Shown piece by piece: positions 19,968-30,599 of a DNA stretch of 64,000 nucleotides. A model generated the notes under the pieces. The model was not told the origin of the DNA. It was given only the letters and a program-made list of their open reading frames with translations, and made no database searches. The position numbers and the translations under genes are program-made. Source of the stretch: Symbiodinium natans. Lineage: Eukaryota > Sar > Dinophyceae > Suessiales > Symbiodiniaceae. Positions within the stretch are counted from its first letter, which is position 1, and each line of letters opens with the position of its first letter. Location: positions 124,001 to 188,000 of the forward strand of contig CAJNDS010002328.1 in assembly GCA_905221605.1 (NCBI GenBank), in the 5' to 3' direction.

Positions 19968-20947
19968 GCAGATCCCTGCCTCTCTAAGCTTGGCCTCCAG
20001 CTCTGGGCGAATTTGAAAGTTGGAGAACAAGATGAACCTCTTGTGCTGGTAGTCCTTGCGCTCAGGATGGTGACTGCTTCATTTGTTCTCAGATTCTCAA
20101 CTGGGCCAACTGGCTGCAACTTTGGGAAAAAGCTTCACACTTCAACCCTCGCCGACAGCAGCTAAGACCTGGCATGCTTTGGGAAGCAAATTCTTCAATC
20201 AGACACTCACGTACAGGGAGCTCACGGTCCTCCTTTATGAAGCGATCCAGGAGGCGGTGCTTGGAGTCATACTCCGTACTGCCAAACATGAGAACCTTGA
20301 AGGGAAGCCTCGGGCCAGATTGGAGAAGCTATCCGAAGACAACACACTTCGACCTCTGCCCTAAACAGCATGACGAGCTTGTCAGTCATGAGGACACGTT
20401 CCAGCTGCTACATGTCTCAACCAAGACAGGTTGGAAAAGCACCTCGTCGAAACGCAACCACTCTGTCCTAGGAGCTTGCAAAGCTCCTCGTGGGTCAGCT
20501 CGTGCACTTTGAAGACGGGACCGGTCCACTCCTCACATGGACAGAAAGCTCAGAGGTGCGTGGCCCCTGCTGTAGTGCAAAACGAAAACAACAAGTGACC
20601 CCAAACTCGTACCCTTAGTTGTCCAGTATCCAGGAAAACTAAAGGTTAACCTTTTGTTCCATTGGGATTGTAGTATCCCAAAAAGGGTTAAAGGTTACCT
20701 ACTCTACTATTAAGTACCTTGTAGGAGCCGTACGAAAGACCTGCGATCTGCCAAGCCGCAAGGACTCCGAAGTGTCCCGCTGAACGAAGGTCTCCACTTG
20801 CCATGATAAACCAGTTGAACACCTGGCGCTTGGGATTCCAAGAACGATTGGTTCCAGGGTGATGTGATCGGGAGACACTTTTGAGGTGAATGCACTAGAC
20901 TCTGGACTGTTCGGCTTCTCAAGTTTCCATGCGTCCTCTTCCTTCAC
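19968..20947 (-). CDS. Unidentified protein, four or more exons
   Basis: Leftward order is as follows. About 20947-20718: HITLEPIVLGIPSARCSTGL to VFRTAPT, with the donor AAG|GTACTT at 20717. About 20515-20460: VFKVHELTHEELCKLLGQ. About 20395-20350: LERVLMTDKLVMLFRAE. About 20300-20210: VLMFGSTEYDSKHRLLDRFI. A last exon near 20065-19970: KRFILFSNFQIRPELEAKLR, then REAGIC-like end and stop. The mix of charged helices and hydrophobic strands looks like a folded cytosolic protein, but no family is recognised. An introner-like element occupies the start of the first intron. Confidence 0.5.
20609..20717 (-). mobile_element. Introner-like element, family B copy 1
   Basis: The element is 109 bp including a duplicated GTAC at both ends. 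On the minus strand: GTAC-TTAATAGTAGAGTAGG...CAACTAAGG-GTAC. The left GTAC provides the 5' splice site directly after the open exon; the right end provides CTAAG. Shared with copy 2 (27638-27746): TATCCCAAAAAG, TTAGTTG and the overall length. The terminal repeats are imperfect. Confidence 0.7.
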
Positions 20948-21193
20948 TGAGGCTTCCTACTTGTTCTTCGACTTGCTTTCAGGGTCATGTCACGGTTCCT
21001 TGACGGCTGCTCGATGCGAAGTGGTGGCCAGGGATGTCATTATTCCCTCAGAGCGTGCCCACACTGAGGGCTCTTACGAGTAAAAGGGTCTTAGATTGAG
21101 TTGTGCGCAAGGTGCGTTATTCCGCGAGAGGTGGTCGCATTGTTGGACGGGCTGGCTGGGTCACTCAATTGATCGGACTCGGACTAATTTCGT

Positions 21194-22184
21194 TAAAGCC
21201 CGAAAAGTCCTCGCACCTCATCACTGAAGATGTTGTTGACCACGGCGAACATCGGAGAGCCTAAATGCTGGTACAGCAACCACGCGCTGCACTCAAGCTG
21301 CCAGCACTTAAAACCTAGCAGAACAGGAACGGCTTGCTCCAGCAAACTACCTCCAGATTCCCGATTCCAGTTTTCCTTAAGTCCATGGAGGTTTCGAGGT
21401 CACATCTCTTGTTTTAAACATCTCTTGATGTCCGAGGATGTCTGATGAGTCCCAGCTGTCTCAGGCGTTGGTCGTGCGCCCGGCCCTTCAGTCCCCCTGA
21501 GCATTCTGTAGCGAGCCTCTTGAGCGCGCCACTCTCATCCCAGTCTTTTCACACGTCGAGGAGAGAAGTGAAAAACATAGTGCTGTACCCTGGGCTCACA
21601 CGACACCGCTCGCACTGCCATGCTGCGAACAGCCGCGGGACGACTCATGATCATGTTTTCCTGTCAACTAAGCTGACAGTGCAGTTGCTAGAGCTTGTTC
21701 CCCGAGAAGGCCGCTCACAAGCCGAAGGCCAATACACTCAGCCTCTCTGGGCCCAGGCACAGCTGAAGGGCAGCGGGCCACCTCCGAAACGCCCACCCTT
21801 TGCCTCAGCATCAAAGCTCAAGAACATGTGCCCATGATGCGAGTTCTCCCTCCTTGAAGGGGCCTCCGCGAAGGAGAAGCAAAAGTAGAGCTGGGCAGAG
21901 AGGTAGGCGGCCCCTGGAACAAACTTGAGGTTCGATGGCCATGCCCCCCCCCCCCCCCCCCCCCCCCGATTCGTCATCGTAGCATTGGGAGGGGGTAACG
22001 GGGGGGTTCCTCCACTCCTCAATTCCTCGAGTCCAATGCGCGCACGCGTGGGGCCTGCTGCCCACAGGGCCAGCTCTGGGCCCATCTCGGGCAAAAGCGA
22101 CGAAGCCTCGGCAGAGAGCAGCATTTCAGCACAAAGGTGTCCCAGAAGTTGAACAAAAACGAGTCGAGTTCTCAACATCGACAA
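21194..22184 (-). CDS. Unidentified protein, candidate exons around a poly-C intron
   Basis: Segments: about 22184-22040 (VQLLGHLCAEMLLSAEASSL), about 21920-21735 (FVPGAAYLSAQLYFCFSFAE then SHHGHMFLSFDAEAKGGRFG), and about 21315-21195 (KCWQLECSAWLLYQHLGSPM). The poly-C tract at 21944-21967 would fall in the first intron. No family is recognised. Confidence 0.4.
21944..21967. repeat. Poly-C tract
   Basis: An uninterrupted run of about 24 C (poly-G on the minus strand) within a presumed intron. Confidence 0.95.
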
Positions 22185-22892
22185 TCGACATGTGACCCGT
22201 GGGCAACTGTAGCCGGAAGACAGACATGTTATGACATGAACCTCAATGACTCAATGACACGCTGTCCTGGAGCGGCGAGGGATCGACCAAGAATACCAGC
22301 AGTGAAGGCGTCCAGAAGGTCACAAAGTCAATGCCTAAGGCAAGCGACAGCTCTACAGCTCTACAAAGGCATGCGGCTTAAGCAGGCTTAAGCAACTTCT
22401 TGGGCCAGATTTGCTTAGGCCGCTCGATTTGAGGTGAAGGCCTCGGGCATGAGTTCAACAATGACTTCAAAGCTGTGTTTTAGCAAATGGCTTTCGCATT
22501 CAGCTCCGGGGGACCCTGTGTTGCAAACACGACCAGGTGGAAGAAGACGGCTGCAACCGCAAACGCTCTGGCGGCCACCTCAGTAAGGGCGATGCGGTTC
22601 TTACTCCTGGCAACATCCTCCGGGCGTGCTGCTGATCAACTACGGGCGTGTGTGATTACATAGTGAGGCTTTTGCATGTCTCTGGTTCTCACATGAGGCC
22701 CGAGAATCGCAGCACAAACCTCAGCAATCGCGCTAGACAAGTAGTATTAAACGGCACCTCCATCACTAGCACATGCAGAGCCTGAGCCAGCGCCAGTCCA
22801 CATTCAGAGTGTGTAGGAAGCATCGACAAGCTCACGCCTCGTCTACCAAAGCTGCTGGCGCCAAAAGCCTCGCAAGCCAAGATCCCTCGACC

Positions 22893-23272
22893 CTCCACAC
22901 TGAAACACCGAAAACCTGTCCAGGTTGCGAATTGTAGGGGGACTGGTCAAGTTCCTACAGTATGACTGGAACGTTCCGAAAGAGATCCTTCTCACTACCA
23001 AGTCCAACATTCCTAAACTCCTAAGCGAAATGCTGCGCCCGATGCTGCTCCATACGGTCTCCCACGACGTCAAGTTTGGCATTCCACAAACTGTGGGCTT
23101 AGATATGCCACTGGTATGAGTGGCAGCCATGAATACCAACCAAGGGCGGCTTACCCTGCTTCGGGTAAGACCGTCATACCAGACGGTCACGAAATTGTCA
23201 AGACCTATATCCGAGCTAGGAGCCTATGGCAATCCATGGCATACACAGTACATTGTAGCAGCAGTGTAACAA
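22893..23272 (+). pseudogene. Plus-strand open frame with one internal TGA, unidentified
   Basis: A continuous frame of about 125 codons contains RIVGGLVKFLQYDWNVPKEI, LLTTKSNIPKLLSEMLRPML and, after a single TGA near 23117, RVRPSYQTVTKLSRPISELG, ending in a TAA. The composition is protein-like on both sides of the TGA. It may be a fragment of a retroelement or an expressed gene with a disabling stop. The family is not recognised. Confidence 0.4.
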
Positions 23273-23921
23273 CAAGGACGGGAGAGCACGCGTCAACGCC
23301 TTCGGATCACTGTTCGATGCTGACATGCAGGCAATGGCTTTGCACGTTCTGCCCGCGGACACGCATGGCAGTGACGTATAGTTATGGAATGTATGTTCGG
23401 GGGAAAGCGATAGAAAACAAAGCTGTGTCGACGTCGCGGTCTGTCGATGCGTGCGCACATGATTGCCACCCATGGGCTCAAACAGCAGCCCCAGTATCGA
23501 GGCCGCAACGCAGAGCCAAGGATGAGTAACCTTGGCAAAAAAAACTGCGTCGCAAAGGGGAAGCTTCTAATGACGGTAGGTGCGTTGCACTTGTCTCAAC
23601 TAAGCACCACAGGCCAGAGGCCACGACGAAGAAGGCTTGCAGGCGGTGCATGCCCAGGCCGCTGTTGACGTTCCCCGGGCCTCGCTGCTCTATCGGATGA
23701 CCCTCTCCAAGCCTGTAAGCCTCTGGTCTCTGCAGCTTCCGCGTGATCCTGTAAACGTACCACCTGGACCTTCGCACATTACATTTCGCGATGAATGCGT
23801 GCCAGTGGGACCATACGGGTCGAGCACCGGGCAACTTCGGCGACGCATGTCCAGGAGCGAACACAATGAGTCATGAAACTCGGGCGTCGATCGCAGCACG
23901 CCAACATGTCACTACCGCCTG

Positions 23922-23985
23922 GAACCCTAAACCCTGAACCCTTTGTTTAACCCTAAACCCTAACCCCTAAACCCATCCTAAACCC
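23922..23985 (-). repeat. Interstitial telomere-type repeats
   Basis: Degenerate CCCTAAA units interrupted by ctttgttt, cctaacccc and catcctaaa. No coding potential. The surrounding 23.3-25.0 kb has overlapping open frames on both strands without recognisable motifs. Confidence 0.85.
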
Positions 23986-25017
23986 ATGATCCCCTGACAG
24001 CGACATGCCTCGGCCTCGTGGTTGGGCAGCCAAGGGGCGGGACCACATGGCATGGAAGAGGTAGGACTGGAGGTTGGCGCCATTGGCCCACCAGCGGCCC
24101 ATTTTCAGGGAGGCACCTGGAACTCCAGGTTCAGGCGAGGGCTGCAGACGTGGGCTGGAGACACCGAATCCCATTCCCATGTCAAATTGCCCTGGTAATA
24201 TCTGACCTGGAAGATTCCGGAAGGCACACCGTAACGCTGCAAGCAACTGCAATTCGACAACTTGGGCTGGCACCCAGCTTGCAGAGCCCAGCTGCAAAAT
24301 ATAGGGACACGGCATGCAACTTCAGAAAAGTCAGCGGGTAGAGGCTCCCTCAGAGTAGCAACAGACGTGGTATGCTCTGGTTGACGCTTGCACTTGCCTG
24401 GGGACATGATCCCAGGCTCTAACCTCGTTCCCTTCCAGACACTTTCCCATTACAGCCCTCGACCTATCACAGATAAGCACGGCGACTGGCTGAGCGCTGC
24501 CACAATTGCGGCGCAAGAGCCAGGTATGCGAGGTTGTTTGGTATGGGCAGGGAGCCATGCTGGCCCGCCTGCGTCGGATTCTGCAATGGCCCCCTCAACT
24601 CTGGGACTGCGCTACGAGAATAAGGGAAAGATTTAAAAACAATATATAAATATGTTTTTTTGCTATATATATATATATATGCATTGGGGTAGGGCTTGAG
24701 ATGCTCTCAGAATCCCCAACACCCTCGCAAGCCTCCTTTCAGGATCCGAGGCGCCAGACTGGAGGAAAATAATAAATTCCCGGAGTCTGCATTTCCTGCT
24801 TTCAATTTCCATGGCCCTTTGGCTGAGCCAGACGCATCCTCGAATAGAAACCAAGCTAAGAAGACCAGGCTACGCCGACCCGGACAATACCCTCGACTCA
24901 CAAGGTCCAAGCGCTTCTAAAACAAGACAACCGCATGCGGGCTTGGGAGGAGTGGAGGAGAGGCAGGGGAAGAGAGTATCTTTTCTTGTTCGCGGCTGGC
25001 TGTGTTCTTACCTTCAA

Positions 25018-25190
25018 GGCGCGCGGACGTCGGCTTGGGCTTCCACGTTTTGGATCTCCGTGGCTGCAGCTTTGGCACAATGTTTTCACGAGATCTCTGA
25101 CGTAGTCGCGCTCTAGGAAGCTCGCTCGTTCGGTGTTAAACGGTCTTCTGGCAAAACGACTCATCCCGGATAGAGTTCTGGTGTTACAAG
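25018..25190 (-). CDS. Candidate exon, unidentified protein
   Basis: The frame reads MSRFARRPFNTERASFLERD and YVRDLVKTLCQSCSHGDPKR, ending in a basic stretch. No family is recognised. A further open minus-strand segment (about 25619-25460) may belong to the same gene. Confidence 0.35.
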
Positions 25191-25316
25191 GGAGTGGCCT
25201 CTGGTGGCCACCAATGTAAACAAGAACGACCATCGTAAGCTGTCAAGACCTAAGCGCTGTCATCTGCAGAAAGCTTTGTCGCACATCCGTGACGAATCCC
25301 CAAAGCATGCCCAATC

Positions 25317-25338
25317 AGAGAGAGAGAGAGAGAGAGAG

Positions 25339-25369
<31 letters not shown>

Positions 25370-25375
25370 GAGCTA
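25317..25375 (+). repeat. (GA)n/(GAAA)n microsatellite
   Basis: Runs of ag followed by aaag units, then a short (TATG)n stretch to about 25415. Confidence 0.95.
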
Positions 25376-25904
25376 TGTAAACATGTCTGTGTGTATATAT
25401 GTATATGCATATACATCTGCAAGTGCGCACTCTGGAGGCATGATTTACACAAGATTGTCTTCGGCCCACTCTACACAGGGCGGCGGTGAGATCGATCACA
25501 GCTTGCTTATCCCAAAGCCAAGGATGAACTCCGGCCTGCGATTCCGGAAAGATCTGGGTGAAGTACCTGCCAGGGAACGGTCTTCGGGTCTGTGTGTAGG
25601 AGTTCAGCGAAGCCCTCAACTTAAAAACTCCGGGTCTGACTCGAACTTTCTCTGGAGCCTGGGCTTACCATTCTGCCCAGCTGGAACTGACGCTGTGTAG
25701 GTTGTCCCGAAATTAGATAATCCGCCGAGGCCTCGGGCCGAAGGTGTATAGGTTGTCAAAACAGGCACCCCCCTCCAAATCCTCCCCCCAGGCCCAAAGC
25801 CACTTTTCGGGGCCTTCAAATGGGTACCCCCCCTAGGAGAGGAGGGTCCGCAAGCGGATGTCTCGCCAGGACCAGAGGCAGTTGCAGCCCATCCCAGCAG
25901 GGCG

Positions 25905-26100
25905 CCACCCCACTATCCCCCCCTACGCCCCCCCCCGCCCCACCCCCCCCCCTACCCCCCCCCTACCCCCCCCCCACCCCCCCCCCACCCCCCCCCCCCC
26001 CCCCCCCCCTCCCCTATCCCCCCCCCCCCCTCCCCCCCCCGTACCCCCCACTCCCCTCACCCGCCGCCCCCAACCCCCCCCCCCCCCACCCCCCCCCCCA
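25905..26100. repeat. Poly-C-rich tract with G-quadruplex potential on the minus strand
   Basis: About 195 bases are almost all C with occasional T or A, giving long proline-only open frames on plus and glycine frames on minus. These frames are artefacts of composition. The complementary G runs could form quadruplexes. Confidence 0.9.
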
Positions 26101-26339
26101 AGGCGGGTTTCCTGCTCCGGACGCGCTGGCTTGAGGGCGGGGGCTCAACTGGTGAGCACGGCCGCAAATTAAGTGACACGAGCCGAAGGTTAAGCTGGAA
26201 CCTTGACACGACTCGAAGCTCCAGACAACCTTAAGCCCTAAGCACTCAACGTTCAACCCTAATCCCTAATCCCTAAACCCTCAACCTAAACCCAGCTCTG
26301 CCACGCCGTGCTAGGGTTGTCATTCTGAATGTTTGGGGT

Positions 26340-27910
26340 TCAGGACACGTCAGGCTTCTTGCTCATGCAGCCTACGCCATGCACTGGGACAGGCCGAGGC
26401 GGGTCGCGTAGCGTTAAAATTAACAACTCAAAGATCTGTGTGCCTTTTTTTGCCGTTCTAAGCAGGTGCCTCGCCTCCCGGCTTCCCTTGTTTTGGCAGA
26501 TCAAGCCCAAGGCTGCTTCACACAGTGTCACTCGTGGCATCCCATCCCGGTTCCGCTAAAAGATTCCCCGAATCGTGCGCAAGAATGCTTCGAGGAGAAA
26601 TCCGAGCCTCTGTAGTCCCAGCTGCAGCAGGTAGGCGACGAGCGCAACGCAGCATTCACTGCAGGAGTGGGCTCAAGCCGAGCAGAGCAGCGAGAAGAAA
26701 AAGAGCAGGCCAACGTGAGCCTTGGAGGACTTGTGTGAATTTTCCGAGATCAGGACTTTAACAGTATTGTGGAGCGCGTCAAGGCAGCGCATTTGGATCA
26801 ACCGAGAGCTTCGGCATGGTCCAGGGCAGGCCGTAGGGAGCGCATGACCACGAGATCCCAGTCCTCAACTCTTCGAGGCCACTGTGGGGGGGGGGGGGGG
26901 TCTGCACGAATCGCTGGTGCTTTCTCGGGCTCGAGTTTCAACACGGCCGTGTGTACAGACACCATGCCAGGCATCTTAGATACGGCCTCGAGGCCATGAC
27001 ACAAAACGAGAAAAACGAGAACAGAGTACCACAAAGCAATGGGGGGCAAATCTTCAGCAGGGTCTAGGATTTCAGGGCATCACCACAAGCCGCGCCAAAC
27101 GCGATTGACCTTTTTTGCGAGCTCCTTCCATCACAACATTTTGGTTTAGTTGCTCTGATGGCATCGCTACCACCCGAAGGGGTGCCGGACTGCTGGCTTC
27201 CGCGGCCTTCGACGAAGGCCGATCCCGTAAACCCGAAAAATGCTAAACCTATGGCCTTCGGGGTTGAGGGTGTCTCGAATCGGACCACTTTGTTGCCAGC
27301 AGTCCTTTTCTGAAAAAACTATGCTCAAGAAAGTCCTAGAAGCCTCTACTTGCAGATGTCGGATGCAACAGACCGTGTCTCTTCGAGACCAGATGCTTCA
27401 GCGACAATTCTGCGCTCGGCCATCTTCTTCGAAATCGATCTTCACCTCATCTGGTGTATCCACTGCTGGGACCATGTCTTTGACACTGTGGGTTCACAGC
27501 AGCAAGGTGGACACCGTAGCATAGCTCACTGGCAAGGAGCCCTGGCTTCAACACAAGATCTTGCAGAAGGCTCACTCCGGTGCTTTCCAGCCACTTTGCA
27601 GCATCTGATGAGCGACATGGGCAGGAAGAATAGGATTGTACCTTAGTTGCTGAGTTCCTAAGCCCCAAAAAGTGCAACCTTTCAGTTCTAAGGGGAGTAT
27701 GGTATCCCAAAAAGTGCAAAGTGTACTCATTCAGCTACTCAGGTACAGCACAAAGAAGGCGCAGGTCAGGAGCCAGAGCACCCAGAAGACCAAGCGCCTC
27801 CTGTTGCCAGGAGCGCAACTGTCGGCTTTCAGATCAGGAGTCCAAGAGTCTCGGGCAAATCACCCGCGCTGCTGGACGATGGCCAAGATCACCTGCAGCT
27901 CGTGCTCGTG
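26340..27910 (-). CDS. Unidentified protein(s), several candidate exons
   Basis: Leftward: about 27905-27860 (HELQVILAIVQQR), about 27815-27747 (RRLVFWVLWLLTCAFFVL, a membrane helix), about 27617-27510 (AAKWLESTGVSLLQDLVLKP), about 27500-27420 (KDMVPAVDTPDEVKIDFEED), 27285-27160 (RFETPSTPKAIGLAFFGFTG), about 27000-26910 (KMPGMVSVHTAVLKLEPEKA), 26880-26797 (EDWDLVVMRSLRPALDHAEA, ending at a GT donor), and 26530-26340 (VTLCEAALGLICQNKGSREA to a stop). Each segment is protein-like, but they need not all be one gene. No family is recognised. Confidence 0.4.
27642..27746 (-). mobile_element. Introner-like element, family B copy 2
   Basis: On the minus strand: GTACCTGAGTAGCTGAATGAG...CTCAGCAACTAAG, followed by a second GTAC (27641-27638). 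The terminal repeats taccttagttgctga and tacctgagtagctga match at 12 of 15 positions. Removing GTAC...CTAAG joins TTTGTGCT to GTACAATCC, and the hydrophobic frame (FFVL|YNPIL) stays open for about 20 more codons. Including both GTACs it is 109 bp, the same as copy 1. Confidence 0.75.
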
Positions 27911-28568
27911 ATGTCGGAGTAGGGCTCTATGGTATGTTGTTCGGGCCTGTAAGGGTTAGGAGTGAAGTGGGGCTTATGCTTGAGCTTGTGAGGCTTGGAG
28001 GCCCCTGATCCCTAGAGGAAGCTCCGACCGGTCGCGACCCAGATGTCTCCTAGACATGCGGAGAAGAAGCCCGATGCTGGCGGTGAGCAGCTTCTCCCCC
28101 AACGTTTTCTGGCGGGCCGCCACTCATCCTCCTCAACACAAGGGGCTGGCGGGGTTCAGGGTTTAGGGTCTTCGGGCATAGGCTACTAGGGGCTTAGCAG
28201 GTTTAGGGTTGAGGGCGGAAAAGGGCCAAATCTAGCCGGGCGTCTGAACGAGGCCAAGCTTGTGGAAGTAAAGAACAAGACATTTGTAAAAAGCTGCGCT
28301 CACCTGAAACCGTTGAGTTTAGGGCTTGTACCAGTATGGGATAATTTAGGGATTGCAAGGAAGGGGAGGGGTCGGGGCATGTAGCACAAACGCATTCATC
28401 TAAGGATTCTGCCTTTGAAGCGCCCAGAAAGTATGTGACGCCGGATCCAATTCCTACCTAACCCTACCATCCTGACGCCCTTCAATTCCCAACCCGGAGT
28501 TTAAGACCTGAACTTATAAGTGGGTTTATAACTACACGTATCATTGGTTGCTAGGTAACCAAACCCCA

Positions 28569-29866
28569 CTATACTATTTCTTCATGGCCAGCCAGCTCAG
28601 GAAGATGAGGGCGACCCGCACGGCATGCGACCAGAAGAATGCTGACGAGGGCCGCTGCAAGCCAAGGTGCTGCAGCGAAGCCAGGATCGCCACGCGCCTG
28701 GGAGTTTACGGGTCTGCAGGTTCTGCAGTTTAGGGGTTCCGGGTCTAGGTGTATCGGTTGTAAGGAGGTTCCGGAATGAGAAATTCCCCCGTGCTCTCTA
28801 GTTGGACTTCGCGCCTGGGCACGAACCATGGAGGAACCGTTCAACGGCTTACTCCATGGAGTGGACGTTCCATGTCTGCATGACGGTCACCACCGAGGTT
28901 GTCGTTGTTGTGCGAGCGATCCGTCTTGCATACTTGGCCGCCTGAGCTTCTTCTCACCGCTGGAGCCATGATGGCCGGAGGCTGCTGGGCAAGCGCCGGA
29001 TTCTGTAGGCGTGGACGGAAGAAATGCATCGGTTTCCCATGAGCTTCCCATCCAGCAGTTCTGTGACAGAGTCAGTGACCTCAAACTCGAACATGACGCC
29101 GAGCAACCACGTGGCCCCATCGAAGGCCTTGCAGGTGCAGGTCCGGCACGTTTGCTGCAGGCGCAACCGGTGCAACGGCGGCGCTATCTGGTCGGCCTTG
29201 GGCCGGTTGCCCTGCCCCTCCGGTTTTCTCACAAAGCGCATCTCCCTCTCCTCACGGGGGCCAGTCTGCTCCGCCATCCTGTCTCGGCACATTGCCCAGA
29301 CCATGGCAACAAGCAAAATGGCCAGGGAGACAAAGTGAGCACAGTTGCTGCATCATGCAGCTGGTGCCAAGACGCTGTAAGCCCTCAACAGACCAGCACC
29401 TCTGATGCAAGTGGAGCAGGAGCACCAGCAAGACTCTCTCCAAAATGGCTCCGAAGACGTCAAGTGACTGGTTACGCAAATAAATTCATCTGCCACCTCC
29501 TCAGATCGCACGACGCCCGCATGGGGCCCAGACAGAGGCCTCCCATCCCAAAACGCAGCACACTGCCTTCCACCCGGTCCGGCTCCGGCTTGCTCCTCCA
29601 CGTCGAATCCCAGCTGCATGGGCTCGCCAACCGGTCCATTGGCAATTCGCATGCCACTCGGGGAGCGGAAGTCACGTGACGGGTTGGCCAAGGAGCTCGC
29701 TGGAGTTGCTGGAGTTCAGCAGCATGGCGCCTGACTCATGCCCGTGACGGTTGAGGAGCACGAAGTCCGACGCGACGTGCGGGCACGAGTCCGACGCGAA
29801 GTCTCCGAATCTACGGAATTTGCGGGAGCTCCAAAGCCTGAGTGAGGACCTCTCGTGGGAGCTCAC
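28569..29866 (-). CDS. Unidentified protein with a membrane helix, several exons
   Basis: About 29790-29690: SDFVLLNRHGHESGAMLLNS. About 29690-29480: NGPVGEPMQLGFDVEEQAGA and FWDGRPLSGPHAGVV. About 29345-29030: FVSLAILLVAMVWAMCRDRM (a membrane-spanning helix), followed by a basic segment, CRTCTCKAFDGATWLLGVMF and TDSVTELLDGKLMG. About 28690-28569: AAAPWLAAALVSILLVACRA to a stop, a possible second helix. No family is recognised. The long plus-strand frame 29011-29679 is antisense to these exons. Confidence 0.45.
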
Positions 29867-30599
29867 ACGGTGGCTCCGGCACTTAACATCAACTCCCTGA
29901 ACCTGAAAGCCTCCGAAGCTCCGAAGCCGGAGGCTTCAGAGCCCATGCGTGGACGACTTGGGTGGCCTCCTCCACACCAAGTGGGCCCAAGACTCAAGAC
30001 GCCCGAGATGTTGCTTTCACGCTTTTTCTCGAGCATGGAGAGGATGCCGAGGACGGCGCCCTGCTCTCCTTGCTCTATGGCTCACGCAGCTCCTCGACGT
30101 TAGTTGTGGTATAGAGTTTAGAGATTTTAGAGTTTATAGGGTTGCGGGTGTTTAGGGTTTGGTTTTGGTGAGCTCCTCGACGGGCCACCGCATCCTCGGT
30201 ATGGAGACCAAGGGCTGCCACTTCGCACGAGATCGTCCAGTGCCAGAACCCGAAAACGCAAGGCTCCATACGTAAACCCTATGCGCGCTGCACCCTACAC
30301 CGACACGCGCTGAACAAACCGCAAGACAATGTAGACTATAGAGTCCCCAAACCCGAAACAGGCCTGAGCTGGTGGTCGAAGTCTGGAGCACTGATGGGTC
30401 TAGGGGTTTTGACGTGAAGCTTCTGGGCACTCTATGGCCTCTAGGGTTTGGGATATATAGGATGAAGGTTCTAGGCTTTGGAGTTTGGGGATTTGAGATT
30501 TCAGGGCTCGTTTTAGTGGAGCCTGTGGGATGTCGTGCTTGTAGCAGTAGTCGAGCTGCTTGTCCATGTGATGCGCTGGACACAGTTCCGGACGGCGAA

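Noticed and set aside
23115-23119. Selenocysteine recoding of the in-frame TGA
   Set aside because: No family known to contain selenocysteine is recognised and no downstream structural element was identified; a simple nonsense change is more likely.
29011-29679. 222-codon plus-strand open frame
   Set aside because: It is antisense to the exon carrying the membrane helix FVSLAILLVAMVWAMC.
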